Below are positions 1-7,600 of a DNA stretch of 48,491 bases, one piece after another (position 1 is the first letter of the stretch; the number at the start of each line of letters is the position of its first letter). Origin of the DNA: a virus; IMG/VR virus record IMGVR_UViG_3300046733_000716, positions 1 through 48,491 of that record; one strand, 5' to 3'. Made by a program: the position numbers and the translations under genes. The notes under the pieces were generated by a model, which searched no databases, had not been told where the DNA came from, and saw only the letters and a program-made list of their open reading frames with translations.

Positions 1-497
1 TTAAGATTGTAAAATCTACAAAAGGTCAGTATGCAGATTATTCTACATCTAATTGGGGTCGTAGAGAACGTAGTTTAGATCAAGCAGAACGTGATGCAAT
101 TGCAACACATGGCTTGTTTAATCTAAATGACTTCTTACCAAAGAAACCAGATGCAGAAGCATTAAATGCTATCTTTGAAATGTTTGAAGCAAGTGTAGAT
201 GGTCAATTATATGATCCTGCACGTTTTGGTCAGTATTATCGTCCATATGGCGTTGATGCACCAACAACAGGCGCAACACCAGCACCAGCTCCTGCTCCAA
301 CACCAGTACCAACACCAGCACCAGCGGCTCCTGTAGCACCTGTAGCTGAAGCGGCACCGGCAGTTGTACAAGAGACGGTTGCGGCACCAACTGCAATTCC
401 TGCACAAGAACCAGAAATGGCTACAGCAGGCGCACCAGCAAGTGATGCACCGAGTGCTCAAGACATTTTAGCAGCGATTAGAAATCGTAAGCAATAA
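1..497 (+). CDS. 32: Single-stranded DNA-binding protein gp32, C-terminal part (5' truncated by window)
   Basis: The reading frame is open from base 3 and runs into the window from the left, so the start is missing; the TTG at 114 is only an internal codon. The visible part begins KIVKSTKGQYADYSTSNWGR, which resembles the end of the core domain of T4-like gp32. It continues into a long Pro/Ala-rich linker (about bases 250-440) and a short helical tail ending DILAAIRNRKQ. gp32 coats single-stranded DNA during replication and recombination, and its C-terminus contacts UvsX, UvsY and other replisome proteins. The position directly before uvsX supports the call. The linker is less acidic than the T4 tail. 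The DNA-binding core cannot be checked here. Confidence 0.7.
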   Translation, partial: KIVKSTKGQYADYSTSNWGRRERSLDQAERDAIATHGLFNLNDFLPKKPDAEALNAIFEMFEASVDGQLYDPARFGQYYRPYGVDAPTTGATPAPAPAPTPVPTPAPAAPVAPVAEAAPAVVQETVAAPTAIPAQEPEMATAGAPASDAPSAQDILAAIRNRKQ

Positions 498-510
498 GTA
501 ATATAAAACG

Positions 511-538
511 AGTGGGGGTCCTTAGTGCCCTCACTTTA
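511..538 (+). terminator. Hairpin between gp32 and uvsX, possible weak terminator or attenuator
   Basis: AGTGGGGG (511-518) pairs with CCCTCACT (528-535), with one G-U pair, around a 9-base loop, followed by a short T-rich stretch. It lies in the 60-base gap between gp32 and uvsX and could reduce read-through. There is no long U tract, so full termination is doubtful. Confidence 0.4.
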
Positions 539-557
539 ACTGAGGAGAAAAAACATT

Positions 558-1667
558 ATGGCAAGACCATTTGACGTAAGTAAATTCCGTAAAAGTATTA
601 CAAAAAGTGTACCAGGTTTAAGTGTTGGATTCAACGACCCTGATACATGGATTAGTACAGGAAATTACACATTAAATAAATTAATTAGTGACGATTTCAA
701 TAAAGGAATTCCACTAGGTAAAGTAACAGTACTAGCCGGAGAATCCGGAGCAGGTAAAAGTTACATCGCCGCAGGTAACGTAGTTAAAGCGGCACAAGAT
801 CAAGGTATTTTTGTTATCCTTATTGATAGTGAAAACGCACTTGATGAAAAATGGCTACATGCATTGGATGTAGACACAGCACCAGAGAAACTACTTAAAC
901 TAAACATGTCAATGATTGATGATGTTGCTAGAACTATTAGTGACTTCATGAAAGACTACAAAGCAGAATATGCTGAAAAAGAATCGGACGAACGTCCTAA
1001 GGTATTATTTGTAGTTGATTCATTGGGTATGCTACTAACACCTACTGATGTAGATCAGTTTCAAAAGGGTGACATGAAAGGTGACATGGGTCGTAAGCCT
1101 AAAGCACTAACATCATTGGTACGTAATACAGTTAACATGTTTGGTGAATACAACGTAGGATTGCTAGCAACTAACCACACTTATGCATCGCAGGATATGT
1201 TTGATCCTGATGATAAAATATCAGGCGGACAAGGCTTTATATATGCATCAAGTATTGTTATTGCAATGCGTAAACTTAAACTAAAAGTTGATGCAGACGG
1301 CAATAAAACATCACAAGTATTTGGTATTAGAGCGGCTTGTAAAGTAATGAAAACAAGATACTCTAAGCCATTTGAAAGTGTGCAAGTAGAGATCCCATAT
1401 GAAACAGGTATGAGCCCATACAGTGGCTTAACTGAATTCTTTGAAGCCAAAGGTTTGTTAAAGAAAAGTGGAAACAGTTTAGAATACATTAGCCCGGTAA
1501 CAGGTGAAGTAATTAAAATGTTCCGTAAACCTTGGAATGCAAATAAGGACGGTGCATTAGACATTGTAATGAATGAATATAACAATGAAATTGCTGATGC
1601 GGCAGAAGAAGAAATGGGTAATACTGAAGAAACTATTACAACAACGGAGGCTATTAATGAATCTTGA
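558..1667 (+). CDS. uvsX: UvsX RecA-like recombinase
   Basis: This is a RecA-family strand-exchange ATPase that forms filaments on single-stranded DNA and drives recombination-dependent replication and repair. It has 369 residues (T4 UvsX about 390). Walker A is GESGAGKS at residues 61-68, and a Walker B-like strand VLFVVDSLGML lies near residue 150. The segment after it, around LLATNHTY, fits the RecA core. The C-terminus is acidic. The start follows a good TGAGGAG ribosome site. It is flanked by gp32 and, one gene on, UvsY, the usual T4 recombination set. The next gene starts inside its last codons. Confidence 0.95.
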   Translation: MARPFDVSKFRKSITKSVPGLSVGFNDPDTWISTGNYTLNKLISDDFNKGIPLGKVTVLAGESGAGKSYIAAGNVVKAAQDQGIFVILIDSENALDEKWLHALDVDTAPEKLLKLNMSMIDDVARTISDFMKDYKAEYAEKESDERPKVLFVVDSLGMLLTPTDVDQFQKGDMKGDMGRKPKALTSLVRNTVNMFGEYNVGLLATNHTYASQDMFDPDDKISGGQGFIYASSIVIAMRKLKLKVDADGNKTSQVFGIRAACKVMKTRYSKPFESVQVEIPYETGMSPYSGLTEFFEAKGLLKKSGNSLEYISPVTGEVIKMFRKPWNANKDGALDIVMNEYNNEIADAAEEEMGNTEETITTTEAINES

Positions 1668-1929
1668 TGAAGGAGATTTTGAGTTTGTTTTTAATATATA
1701 TGACGAAGCAACTGCTTTAATTAATGACAAAGATAAACCGGAGTTTGCAACAAAAGTAATTGCGGTTCTAGTTGATCATGGGTTTGAAATTAAACCAGCA
1801 GTAAAAGAGATTGCTGATCATTGCGACTTCCTTAGTGAAGCAATCGATGAGTATCTCGAACTAGAAGAAGAAGATGAAGGCTCTGTATTTGATGAGTATA
1901 ACGAAGATGATGAGAGCTTAGATTACTAA
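1657..1929 (+). CDS. Small acidic conserved phage protein between uvsX and uvsY
   Basis: This is a 90-residue acidic protein of unknown function. A longer open frame begins at 1573, but the ATG at 1657 has a strong CGGAGG ribosome site 6 bases upstream and overlaps the uvsX stop by only 11 bases, so it is the likely start. The sequence looks helical (EFVFNIYDEATALIND) and ends in a tail with many Glu and Asp. Its stop overlaps the UvsY start (TAATG), so the three genes are probably translationally coupled. A role with the recombination machinery is an inference from position only. Confidence 0.7.
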   Translation: MNLDEGDFEFVFNIYDEATALINDKDKPEFATKVIAVLVDHGFEIKPAVKEIADHCDFLSEAIDEYLELEEEDEGSVFDEYNEDDESLDY

Positions 1930-2387
1930 TGAGTATATGGTATCGTAAAGTAACAGCAAATCTTGGAGAGATAGTTTCGGCTATCTCTCACTTCGAAAAG
2001 CAAATTGATGAAGCAAGATTTGAATGCAGTATGAAAGGTAATCTCGAAAAGCAAAGTAGAGATATGCCAGGAATTGTTGAGCATAGATTTAATCAATTAC
2101 AAGAAGTTGAAGCTATACTAGAATTTCTAAATACTGAAATGCGTAAATTACGATCAAAAACATTTCGCAAATTCTTAGAAAATTACAATAAAGCACTTAG
2201 TTCGCGTGATGCTGACAAATATGTAGACGGCGAATCAGAGGTAGTAGACCTGCAATACTTAATTAATGACTTTAGTTTAGTCAGAAATAGGTATATTGGT
2301 ATAATTAAAGCATTAGAAGCTAAACAGTTTCAAATTAATAACGTAGTAAAACTTAGAGCGGCAGGACTAGAAGATATCTCACTTTAA
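1929..2387 (+). CDS. uvsY: UvsY recombination mediator
   Basis: UvsY loads UvsX onto gp32-covered single-stranded DNA. The protein has 152 residues (T4 UvsY 137). The central and C-terminal parts carry features I recognise from the marine T4-like UvsY family: MRKLRSKTFRKFLENYNKAL, then SRDADKYVDGE, and the terminal KQFQINNVVKLRAAGL. It is predicted to be largely helical, as expected for the oligomeric mediator. Its start overlaps the stop of the preceding gene, and it is followed by a strong promoter, so it is probably the last gene of the uvsX unit. Confidence 0.85.
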   Translation: MSIWYRKVTANLGEIVSAISHFEKQIDEARFECSMKGNLEKQSRDMPGIVEHRFNQLQEVEAILEFLNTEMRKLRSKTFRKFLENYNKALSSRDADKYVDGESEVVDLQYLINDFSLVRNRYIGIIKALEAKQFQINNVVKLRAAGLEDISL

Positions 2388-2391
2388 GAGG

Positions 2392-2429
2392 TTGACAGGT
2401 AAGAAGTCTTGCTGTATACTGTAAGTATA
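2392..2429 (+). promoter_or_regulatory. Early promoter with nested inverted repeats (copy 1)
   Basis: TTGACA (2392-2397), a 17-base spacer and TATACT (2415-2420). The spacer contains AAGAAGTCTT, and TATACTGTAAGTATA (2415-2429) is an inverted repeat with 6-base arms. This is one of six near-identical promoters in the window and drives the gene at 2452. Confidence 0.85.
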
Positions 2430-2451
2430 TTAATTAAATGGAGTAATGATC

Positions 2452-3156
2452 ATGCCTAAACATAAAACACCTTGGCCAAGTATTACAGTCGTTGATGTTA
2501 TGGCCGCGGCTATTCAAGTTCACGAATCACAGGGTTTTATTCGTAGTGGACAAGGATACATAGATCATGAAGATCCCGAAAACCCAGTCACAATAGAAGA
2601 TAATAAGACAAAAATTGTTGATATTATTGAAGATCCAAAAATGCTATTTACGCAGGATCAGTATGAAAAAGCCAATGAATTAATCAATACTATTAATGGT
2701 AAACTTATGATTAAGAAAATGACTAATAACCTTAATAGTTTTGAGGCTAATGTCGTTAGTTCGTTATCAGAAGCTAATGTTAACAAGTTTACTGTTAGTA
2801 TTATAGCTAGTTTACCACATAGTGTAAGTATTGATAAAAAACGTGAAGAAGTCTCAGATAAGCTATTGTCGTTAAAACACAGTAGTCAGTATTTTGGAGA
2901 TAGAGGTAAACGTTACGATATGTCAGTAGAAGTAATGGATGTTAAATTCATACAAACTAGCAATATTTACATGATTACTACTGTATATGCTAAAAAAGAC
3001 TTAATTAAGTTTTGGTGGCGAGATCAACCCGATATTAGTAACGTTATTAATGGTAAAACTATCAAAATTAGAGCTACTGTTAACAAACATGAGCTATCAA
3101 AGTACACAAATGCTAAAGAAACCATGGTTAACCGGGTTAAAATCCTTGCAATTTAG
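2452..3156 (+). CDS. Hypothetical early phage protein
   Basis: A 234-residue protein that I do not recognise. The first ATG (2446) is only 2 bases from the GGAG ribosome site at 2440-2443, while the ATG at 2452 (MPKHKTPWPS) has normal spacing, so 2452 is chosen. The protein is mixed alpha/beta with no signal peptide or membrane segment. It includes a basic stretch SIDKKREEVSDK and a C-terminal beta-rich part (FWWRDQPDISNVINGKTIKI). It sits alone behind an early promoter and is followed by another promoter. A DNA-metabolism role is possible from its neighbours but unproven. Confidence 0.7.
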   Translation: MPKHKTPWPSITVVDVMAAAIQVHESQGFIRSGQGYIDHEDPENPVTIEDNKTKIVDIIEDPKMLFTQDQYEKANELINTINGKLMIKKMTNNLNSFEANVVSSLSEANVNKFTVSIIASLPHSVSIDKKREEVSDKLLSLKHSSQYFGDRGKRYDMSVEVMDVKFIQTSNIYMITTVYAKKDLIKFWWRDQPDISNVINGKTIKIRATVNKHELSKYTNAKETMVNRVKILAI

Positions 3157-3170
3157 GGGTTAATTAACGG

Positions 3171-3200
3171 TTGACATATAGCAAAACTCATATATATTAT
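3171..3200 (+). promoter_or_regulatory. Sigma70-like promoter for the winged-helix gene
   Basis: TTGACA at 3171-3176, with TATATT (16-base spacer, 3193-3198) or TATTAT (18-base spacer, 3195-3200) as the -10. It lacks the spacer palindrome of the main early family. The leader carries AAGGAG before the gene at 3245. Confidence 0.65.
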
Positions 3201-3244
3201 ACTTAATAATAACTAATAACAATAATAAAAAAAGGAGTTATATT

Positions 3245-3505
3245 ATGAGAAAAGCAAAAGCAGTAGGAACTAAGTTCTTTAAAGAAGGAACACAAAATCA
3301 ACAAATCCTAGCTAAATTTTGGGGAACTGGTAAAGTATTTACTATGGATGTTCTAAGAGATAAATTAGACATCGCATCTCCAGGTGCAAGACTTTCAGAA
3401 TTAAGAGCTGAAGGTTTTAACATCAAAGCTACAGCAATTGAATCTGGTATGCAAGGCAGACCAGCAGTAGAGTACACAATTGCTAAAAAAAGAGTAGCGG
3501 CGTAG
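3245..3505 (+). CDS. Small winged-helix DNA-binding protein, candidate transcription regulator
   Basis: An 86-residue basic protein. The middle (QQILAKFWGTGKVFTMDVL, then DIASPGARLSELRAEGFNI, then a beta-wing region ending YTIAKK) matches the pattern of a small winged helix: two helices, a recognition helix after ASPGAR, and a wing. The domain call rests on this pattern, not on a search. It has its own promoter and ends in a strong hairpin, so it is a single-gene early unit. It lies between two of the palindromic early promoters and is a reasonable candidate for a factor acting on them; that is inference. Confidence 0.65.
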   Translation: MRKAKAVGTKFFKEGTQNQQILAKFWGTGKVFTMDVLRDKLDIASPGARLSELRAEGFNIKATAIESGMQGRPAVEYTIAKKRVAA

Positions 3506-3524
3506 TTAGCACAAAATATACATT

Positions 3525-3552
3525 ATTGGGCCCTTTTCTTATAGGGCCCAAT
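3525..3552 (+). terminator. Strong hairpin after the winged-helix gene
   Basis: ATTGGGCCC (3525-3533) pairs perfectly with GGGCCCAAT (3544-3552) around a 10-base T-rich loop. It is probably a terminator or an RNA-end stabiliser. No U tract follows the stem, so intrinsic termination is uncertain. Confidence 0.65.
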
Positions 3553-3602
3553 TCTATGAATAAACAAACCAAAAAAAGATTAAAAAAGTTGAAATATATA
3601 GG

Positions 3603-3640
3603 TTGACAAGCAAGATGTCTTACTGTATACTGTAAGTATA
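3603..3640 (+). promoter_or_regulatory. Early promoter with nested inverted repeats (copy 2)
   Basis: TTGACA (3603-3608), a 17-base spacer and TATACT (3626-3631). The spacer holds CAAGATGTCTTACT (arms AAGA/TCTT), and TATACTGTAAGTATA overlaps the -10. CAGGAG precedes the ATG at 3665. Confidence 0.88.
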
Positions 3641-3664
3641 GTTAATAAAAAACAGGAGTTATAA

Positions 3665-4531
3665 ATGGCTAATATGCAACTAAAGCAATCTCGTAAAAAC
3701 ACAAAAGGCGAGACTATCATTGAAGTTCTTCCTAACAATGTGAAGGACAATCCAAAAGAAACAGATGAGATGATTATAGAACGTATGCGTGAACGTTTTA
3801 ACATCTTAGACGATATGACACAAGCATCAATTGATGGTGTTGTACGTGGTATGGTTGTAACAGGCCCTCCAGGTGTTGGTAAGTCATATGGTGTTGAACA
3901 AGTACTAGAAAAGAATAACTTGTTTGATGCAATTGCAGGTAACAAGCTACGTTATGAGGTTATCAAAGGTGCTTCAAGTGCAATTGGTTTGTACAAAGTA
4001 CTTTACAATAACGCAGATAAGAATAGTGTTCTTGTGTTAGACGATTGTGATACAGTATTGTATGATGAGACAAGTCTTAACTTGCTTAAAGCGGCACTTG
4101 ATTCTTGTAAGAAACGTAAACTAAGTTGGAATACAGATAGTGCATTGCTAAGACGTGAAGGAATTCCAGATACTTTCGAATTCCAAGGTAGTGTTATCTT
4201 TATTACTAACCTTAAATTTGATAATGTACGTGGTAAGATTAAAGATCACTTAGCGGCTATTATGTCACGTTGTCACTACTTAGATCTTACAATGGATACA
4301 ATGCGTGAAAAAGTATTACGTTGTAAGCAGATTGTTGCAGATGGTATGCTTAATGAGTATCAGTTTACAGCAGAAGAACAAGATGACTTAATGGGCTTCA
4401 TGTTTGATAACAAAGAAAAGATGCGTGAGATTAGTTTGCGTATGGTTACTAAACTTGCAGATCTTAAAAAGAGTTTTGGTGAAGACAAGTGGAAACGTAC
4501 TGCAGAAGTTACATGTATGCGTAGAGCATAA
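3665..4531 (+). CDS. AAA+ ATPase
   Basis: A 288-residue P-loop ATPase. Walker A is GPPGVGKS at residues 67-74, Walker B is VLVLDDCDTVL near residue 125, and a sensor-1-like VIFITN lies near residue 180. The C-terminal third is helical and fits an AAA+ lid. Similar AAA proteins occur in marine T4-like phages; their substrate is not known to me. The strong early promoter and private terminator mark it as a highly expressed early gene. It lacks the zinc-finger and clamp-binding signatures that would make it the gp44 clamp loader. A DnaC-like loader role is possible but unsupported. Confidence 0.8.
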   Translation: MANMQLKQSRKNTKGETIIEVLPNNVKDNPKETDEMIIERMRERFNILDDMTQASIDGVVRGMVVTGPPGVGKSYGVEQVLEKNNLFDAIAGNKLRYEVIKGASSAIGLYKVLYNNADKNSVLVLDDCDTVLYDETSLNLLKAALDSCKKRKLSWNTDSALLRREGIPDTFEFQGSVIFITNLKFDNVRGKIKDHLAAIMSRCHYLDLTMDTMREKVLRCKQIVADGMLNEYQFTAEEQDDLMGFMFDNKEKMREISLRMVTKLADLKKSFGEDKWKRTAEVTCMRRA

Positions 4532-4543
4532 AAATAAATTTTA

Positions 4544-4568
4544 GAAAAAGCCCTTCGGGGCTTTTTTT
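4544..4568 (+). terminator. Rho-independent terminator
   Basis: AAAAAGCCC, a TTCG tetraloop and GGGCTTTTTTT: a textbook intrinsic terminator with stem and U tract, closing the AAA+ ATPase unit. Confidence 0.95.
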
Positions 4569-4572
4569 ATGA

Positions 4573-4580
4573 CATAAATA
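4573..4580 (+). promoter_or_regulatory. T4-type late promoter placed for a leaderless transcript
   Basis: CATAAATA, then five bases, then the ATG at 4586. T4 late promoters occupy -13 to -6, so the start of transcription falls on the A of the start codon. No ribosome site is present. Confidence 0.7.
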
Positions 4581-4585
4581 TTAAT

Positions 4586-4915
4586 ATGGAATTTTTATTA
4601 AAAGCAATAATTGGCGGACTAGTGATAGCAGGTGTTGTTACAGCCGCAGAACGAGGCAACCCTACAATGGGTGCTTTAATATTAGGTATACCAGCGGCAT
4701 CGCTTGTTAGTATTACCTTTATGCATTACAGTGGAGTACAACCAGATGTATTCTCACAACTAGCAAAAGAAACAATTTATTTTGTTATGGTCAGTTTAAT
4801 ATTCTTTCCAATTTTTGCGTATATGGTTTTGCATTATAGCTTCTGGCTATCTATGACACTATCATTGACAATCACACTACTTGCCATTTATGGCCTTCTA
4901 AAATACTTATCATAA
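4586..4915 (+). CDS. Small integral membrane protein (GlpM/DUF3147-like)
   Basis: A 109-residue, very hydrophobic protein with about four membrane segments: residues 3-20, 28-48, 63-84 and 86-107. The N-terminus, FLLKAIIGGLVIAGVV followed by GNPTMGALILGIPAASL, resembles the DUF3147/GlpM small membrane family; this is a tentative resemblance from memory. It stands alone behind a late promoter and a terminator. A role in envelope modification or lysis is possible, but no holin-specific feature is seen. Confidence 0.7.
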   Translation: MEFLLKAIIGGLVIAGVVTAAERGNPTMGALILGIPAASLVSITFMHYSGVQPDVFSQLAKETIYFVMVSLIFFPIFAYMVLHYSFWLSMTLSLTITLLAIYGLLKYLS

Positions 4916-4929
4916 AAGTCATGTATAAC

Positions 4930-4958
4930 TTGACTTTTTGGCTAAGTTCATGTATTAT
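4930..4958 (+). promoter_or_regulatory. Sigma70-like promoter placed for a leaderless uvsW transcript
   Basis: TTGACT (4930-4935), a 17-base spacer and TATTAT (4953-4958). Six bases separate the -10 from the ATG at 4965, so the predicted +1 is the A of ATG. This rules out the upstream TTG (4938) and ATG (4950) as starts for this transcript. Confidence 0.75.
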
Positions 4959-4964
4959 ACTATT

Positions 4965-6416
4965 ATGAAATGTAAAATTGTTTTAAAAGATGAAGTTAAC
5001 TGTAAGATAGAAGGTCTTGATGTTAACACCCGCCGTAAATGTGAGAAGGAACTAAAGTTCTTTTTACCATATGCATATCATGTGCCAGCATATAAATTAG
5101 GTAGATGGGATGGATGCCAAAGCTACTTTACAGTAGGTGGTGTTACATATATTAATTTACTTGATAGAGTACTTCCAACTATTATGGATAATGGATATCA
5201 AATTGATATAGATGATTTGAGAAAAAAGTTTGATTTTAAATTTCCAACTGTTGACGAAACTACATTTCAACATAAAGTATGGCCAGAAAAACATCAAATG
5301 GCGGGAGAGCCTATTATACTTCGTGACTATCAAATTGAGATTGTAAACAAGTATTTAGAGACTCCACATTGTTTACAGGAAATTGCAACTGGTGCAGGTA
5401 AAACATTAGTAACAGCGGCATTAAGCGAACGTGTAGAACAGTATGGAAGGTCAATAGTTATTGTTCCAAATAAAGATTTAGTTAGACAAACTGCTGACGA
5501 TTATGCTAACTTAGGATTAGACGTTGGAGTTTATTTTGGCGACAAAAAAGAATTAGGAAAAACTCATACTATTTGTACATGGCAGAGTTTGAATAGTATT
5601 AAGAAAAGATTTAGAGAAGGTGAATCAGATTTAAGTTTAGCAGACTTTGCTGAAGACGTTGTGTGTGTAATAGTAGACGAAGTACACCAAGCAAAAGCAG
5701 ATGTGTTAAAAGAGTTATTAACAAAAGAATTTGCACACATTCCATTACGTTGGGGTTTGACAGGTACTATTCCTAAAGCAGATCATGAGAAGGTTAGTTT
5801 ACAAGCGTGTTTAGGAGATGTAACTAATAAACTTAGTGCAAGTGAACTACAAGGCATGGATGTACTTAGTCAGTGTCATGTTAATGTTGTACAAATGAAA
5901 GAGTTTGCAGAATATAATAATTATCAAAGCGAGTTAAGTTATCTTACTACAGATAAAGCTCGAATGGAATATGTAAGTGGATTAATTGAAAAAATATCTG
6001 CTTCTGGTAATACTCTTGTATTAGTAGATAGAATTAAAGCAGGCGGATTGATTTGTGATAATCTACCACAGGCTAACTTTGTTAGCGGAGAAATGAAGTC
6101 AACAGATCGTAAAGATCAATATGATAATATCAATGAAGGAACTAATCAAATTGTAGTAGCAACTTATGGAGTTGCGGCAGTAGGTATTAACATTCCACGT
6201 ATTTTTAATCTGGTACTAATAGAACCTGGAAAGAGTTTTGTTAGGGTCATTCAAAGTATTGGTCGTGGAATACGTAAAGCAGAAGATAAAGATAATGTTC
6301 AAATATGGGATATTACCAGTACAGCAAAATTTAGTAAAAAACACTTAACAGAGCGTAAGAAGTTTTATAAAGAGGCAAACTATCCATTCAGCATTGAAAA
6401 AGTTGATTGGCAATAA
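4965..6416 (+). CDS. uvsW: UvsW superfamily 2 helicase
   Basis: A DNA/RNA helicase that unwinds R-loops, branch-migrates Holliday junctions and restarts stalled forks, controlling the shift to recombination-dependent replication. From the ATG at 4965 it has 483 residues (T4 UvsW 503). The N-terminal domain carries the YKLGRWDG motif typical of UvsW. Helicase motifs follow: I (ATGAGKT), II (VDEVH), III (GLTGT) and VI (QSIGRGIR). The longer frame from TTG 4938 would start inside the promoter. No ribosome site precedes the chosen start, which is consistent with a leaderless message. The next gene follows after 9 bases. Confidence 0.93.
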   Translation: MKCKIVLKDEVNCKIEGLDVNTRRKCEKELKFFLPYAYHVPAYKLGRWDGCQSYFTVGGVTYINLLDRVLPTIMDNGYQIDIDDLRKKFDFKFPTVDETTFQHKVWPEKHQMAGEPIILRDYQIEIVNKYLETPHCLQEIATGAGKTLVTAALSERVEQYGRSIVIVPNKDLVRQTADDYANLGLDVGVYFGDKKELGKTHTICTWQSLNSIKKRFREGESDLSLADFAEDVVCVIVDEVHQAKADVLKELLTKEFAHIPLRWGLTGTIPKADHEKVSLQACLGDVTNKLSASELQGMDVLSQCHVNVVQMKEFAEYNNYQSELSYLTTDKARMEYVSGLIEKISASGNTLVLVDRIKAGGLICDNLPQANFVSGEMKSTDRKDQYDNINEGTNQIVVATYGVAAVGINIPRIFNLVLIEPGKSFVRVIQSIGRGIRKAEDKDNVQIWDITSTAKFSKKHLTERKKFYKEANYPFSIEKVDWQ

Positions 6417-6425
6417 GGAAAAATA

Positions 6426-6926
6426 ATGAAAATATTAACAGTTGAAAACGAAACGTATGAACTAGATGACATACCAGACACTATAGATGATTTAAGATAC
6501 AGTATACTAGATTATAGTAATCCAGGGTTTATTGATTACTACTTTATCCCATTGGTATTTTTAGAAAGTTTTTATGCACCAGCCGCAGTATTAAAAATAG
6601 GTGAATACCAAATTACTATGCCATTAGATTGGAGTGTTGTAATTTGTGATCCAAGTGTAGGAGATCCAGAAGTATTAAGTTTAATGAGTTTAAATGACAG
6701 AGGCTTTAGTGTATTTGCATTTAATCCAGTAACTGGTTTTACACCTAAGTTTTTAGATATTCAAATCACTAACATTTATACTGATGTTAAATGGTATGCT
6801 CCTAAACTTAAATTTGGTCATCTATTAAATGTACCACTACATGATGGGCCAAATGCACCATGTGTACTATTTGTAAAAGAATCAAACAAGTTACCTGAGG
6901 TACTTGACATTAGTGAGCTTTGGTAG
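6426..6926 (+). CDS. Conserved hypothetical phage protein downstream of uvsW
   Basis: A 166-residue protein of unknown function, predicted mostly beta with no membrane segment. The central part (FNPVTGFTPKFLDIQITNIY, then DVKWYAPKL) and the end (HLLNVPLHDGPNAPCVLFV) look compact and conserved in style. It starts 9 bases after uvsW behind AAGGAAA and is followed closely by two more small replication-region genes, so it is probably co-transcribed with them. I could not link it to a named T4 protein. Confidence 0.7.
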   Translation: MKILTVENETYELDDIPDTIDDLRYSILDYSNPGFIDYYFIPLVFLESFYAPAAVLKIGEYQITMPLDWSVVICDPSVGDPEVLSLMSLNDRGFSVFAFNPVTGFTPKFLDIQITNIYTDVKWYAPKLKFGHLLNVPLHDGPNAPCVLFVKESNKLPEVLDISELW

Positions 6927-6930
6927 TACA

Positions 6931-7152
6931 ATGAAGACTAGGATACATGTTAATCAACATATAATTAAACGTAATGCTAAGTCTGGTGACAGAGAGCCTG
7001 TGTTGACATGTAAAACATCTAAAAGCAATGACTATGCACATGAGGTACATATTAAAGGTGATAGTAAGGTTGTTTACAGTCCAGATAAACCATTACCATG
7101 TGGTGCAAAAGTTTGGATAGAAACTGAAGGGGAAGTAATAATTGTCAAATAA
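6931..7152 (+). CDS. Small conserved phage protein, beta-rich
   Basis: A 73-residue protein beginning MKTRIHVNQHIIKRN and ending VWIETEGEVIIVK. The ATG at 6931 gives a clean gene only 4 bases past the previous stop; an upstream TTG at 6904 would overlap that gene without reason. The pattern of alternating hydrophobic residues and the PDKPLPCGAKVWIET stretch suggest a small beta barrel. I recall similar short proteins in marine T4-like phages, but no function. Its stop overlaps the start of the clamp-loader-like gene. Confidence 0.7.
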   Translation: MKTRIHVNQHIIKRNAKSGDREPVLTCKTSKSNDYAHEVHIKGDSKVVYSPDKPLPCGAKVWIETEGEVIIVK

Positions 7153-7600
7153 ACTAAACATCAAAGAAGAGATGAGATCTATTGATACTAAAGATAGAGC
7201 TTGGTATGATAGTTTAACCGATGAAGAAAAGAACAAACTTGGCTTATGGCTACTTATGCGTTACACTAGTAGTTGTGGAGATAAGATGTTTGCAGAGCAT
7301 TACTTAGAATGGACTAATGAAGTAGTTAATGTACACTTTAACAAGTTACGTAAACATCCACAATTGCAGTATCAACTGATGCAATTAGTTGGATTAGGTA
7401 AGACTACATTTCATCCATGGCTTGCTCCTGGAAAATCAATGAAGAAAAATAAGATTCAAAAATGGGTAGTTGAAAACTATAACCATTTAAATGATGATGA
7501 GGTAGAAATATTTATTAGCACAAAAACAAAAGATGATTGGAAAGATCTTTTTGAGGAGTATGGGCTAGATAAAAAACAAATAAAAGAATTATTAAAATGA
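7142..7600 (+). CDS. 62: Probable clamp-loader small subunit (gp62-like)
   Basis: A 152-residue helical protein starting at TTG 7142 behind GGGGAAG; an ATG at 7172 is the alternative. The order of features resembles marine T4-like gp62: an N-terminal helix ending LWLLMRYTS, a helix with the NxHFxxLxxHPxLQYxL pattern, a basic KKNKIQKW stretch, and a C-terminal helix pair ending LDKKQIKELL. gp62 works with gp44 to load the sliding clamp. The similarity is by pattern and context (UvsW upstream) and is not strong. gp44 and gp45 are not in the window. Confidence 0.5.
   Translation: MSNKLNIKEEMRSIDTKDRAWYDSLTDEEKNKLGLWLLMRYTSSCGDKMFAEHYLEWTNEVVNVHFNKLRKHPQLQYQLMQLVGLGKTTFHPWLAPGKSMKKNKIQKWVVENYNHLNDDEVEIFISTKTKDDWKDLFEEYGLDKKQIKELLK

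Noticed and set aside
3556-3606. 16-codon ORF (MNKQTKKRLKKLKYIG) between the hairpin and promoter copy 2
   Set aside because: No ribosome site, runs into the promoter -35, and poly-A/T-rich sequence gives Lys-rich frames by chance.
3665-4531. AAA+ ATPase as gp44 clamp-loader large subunit
   Set aside because: It lacks the expected RFC-box pattern such as the SRC motif of clamp loaders, and is not next to gp45 or the gp62-like gene.
4938-4964. Upstream TTG 4938 or ATG 4950 as the uvsW start
   Set aside because: Both lie within the promoter spacer or just before the -10, upstream of the predicted transcription start.
6904-6932. TTGACA-17-TACAAT promoter inside the end of the 6426 gene
   Set aside because: The -10 would overlap the ATG at 6931, so transcription would start inside the gene; probably chance from the LDIS codons.
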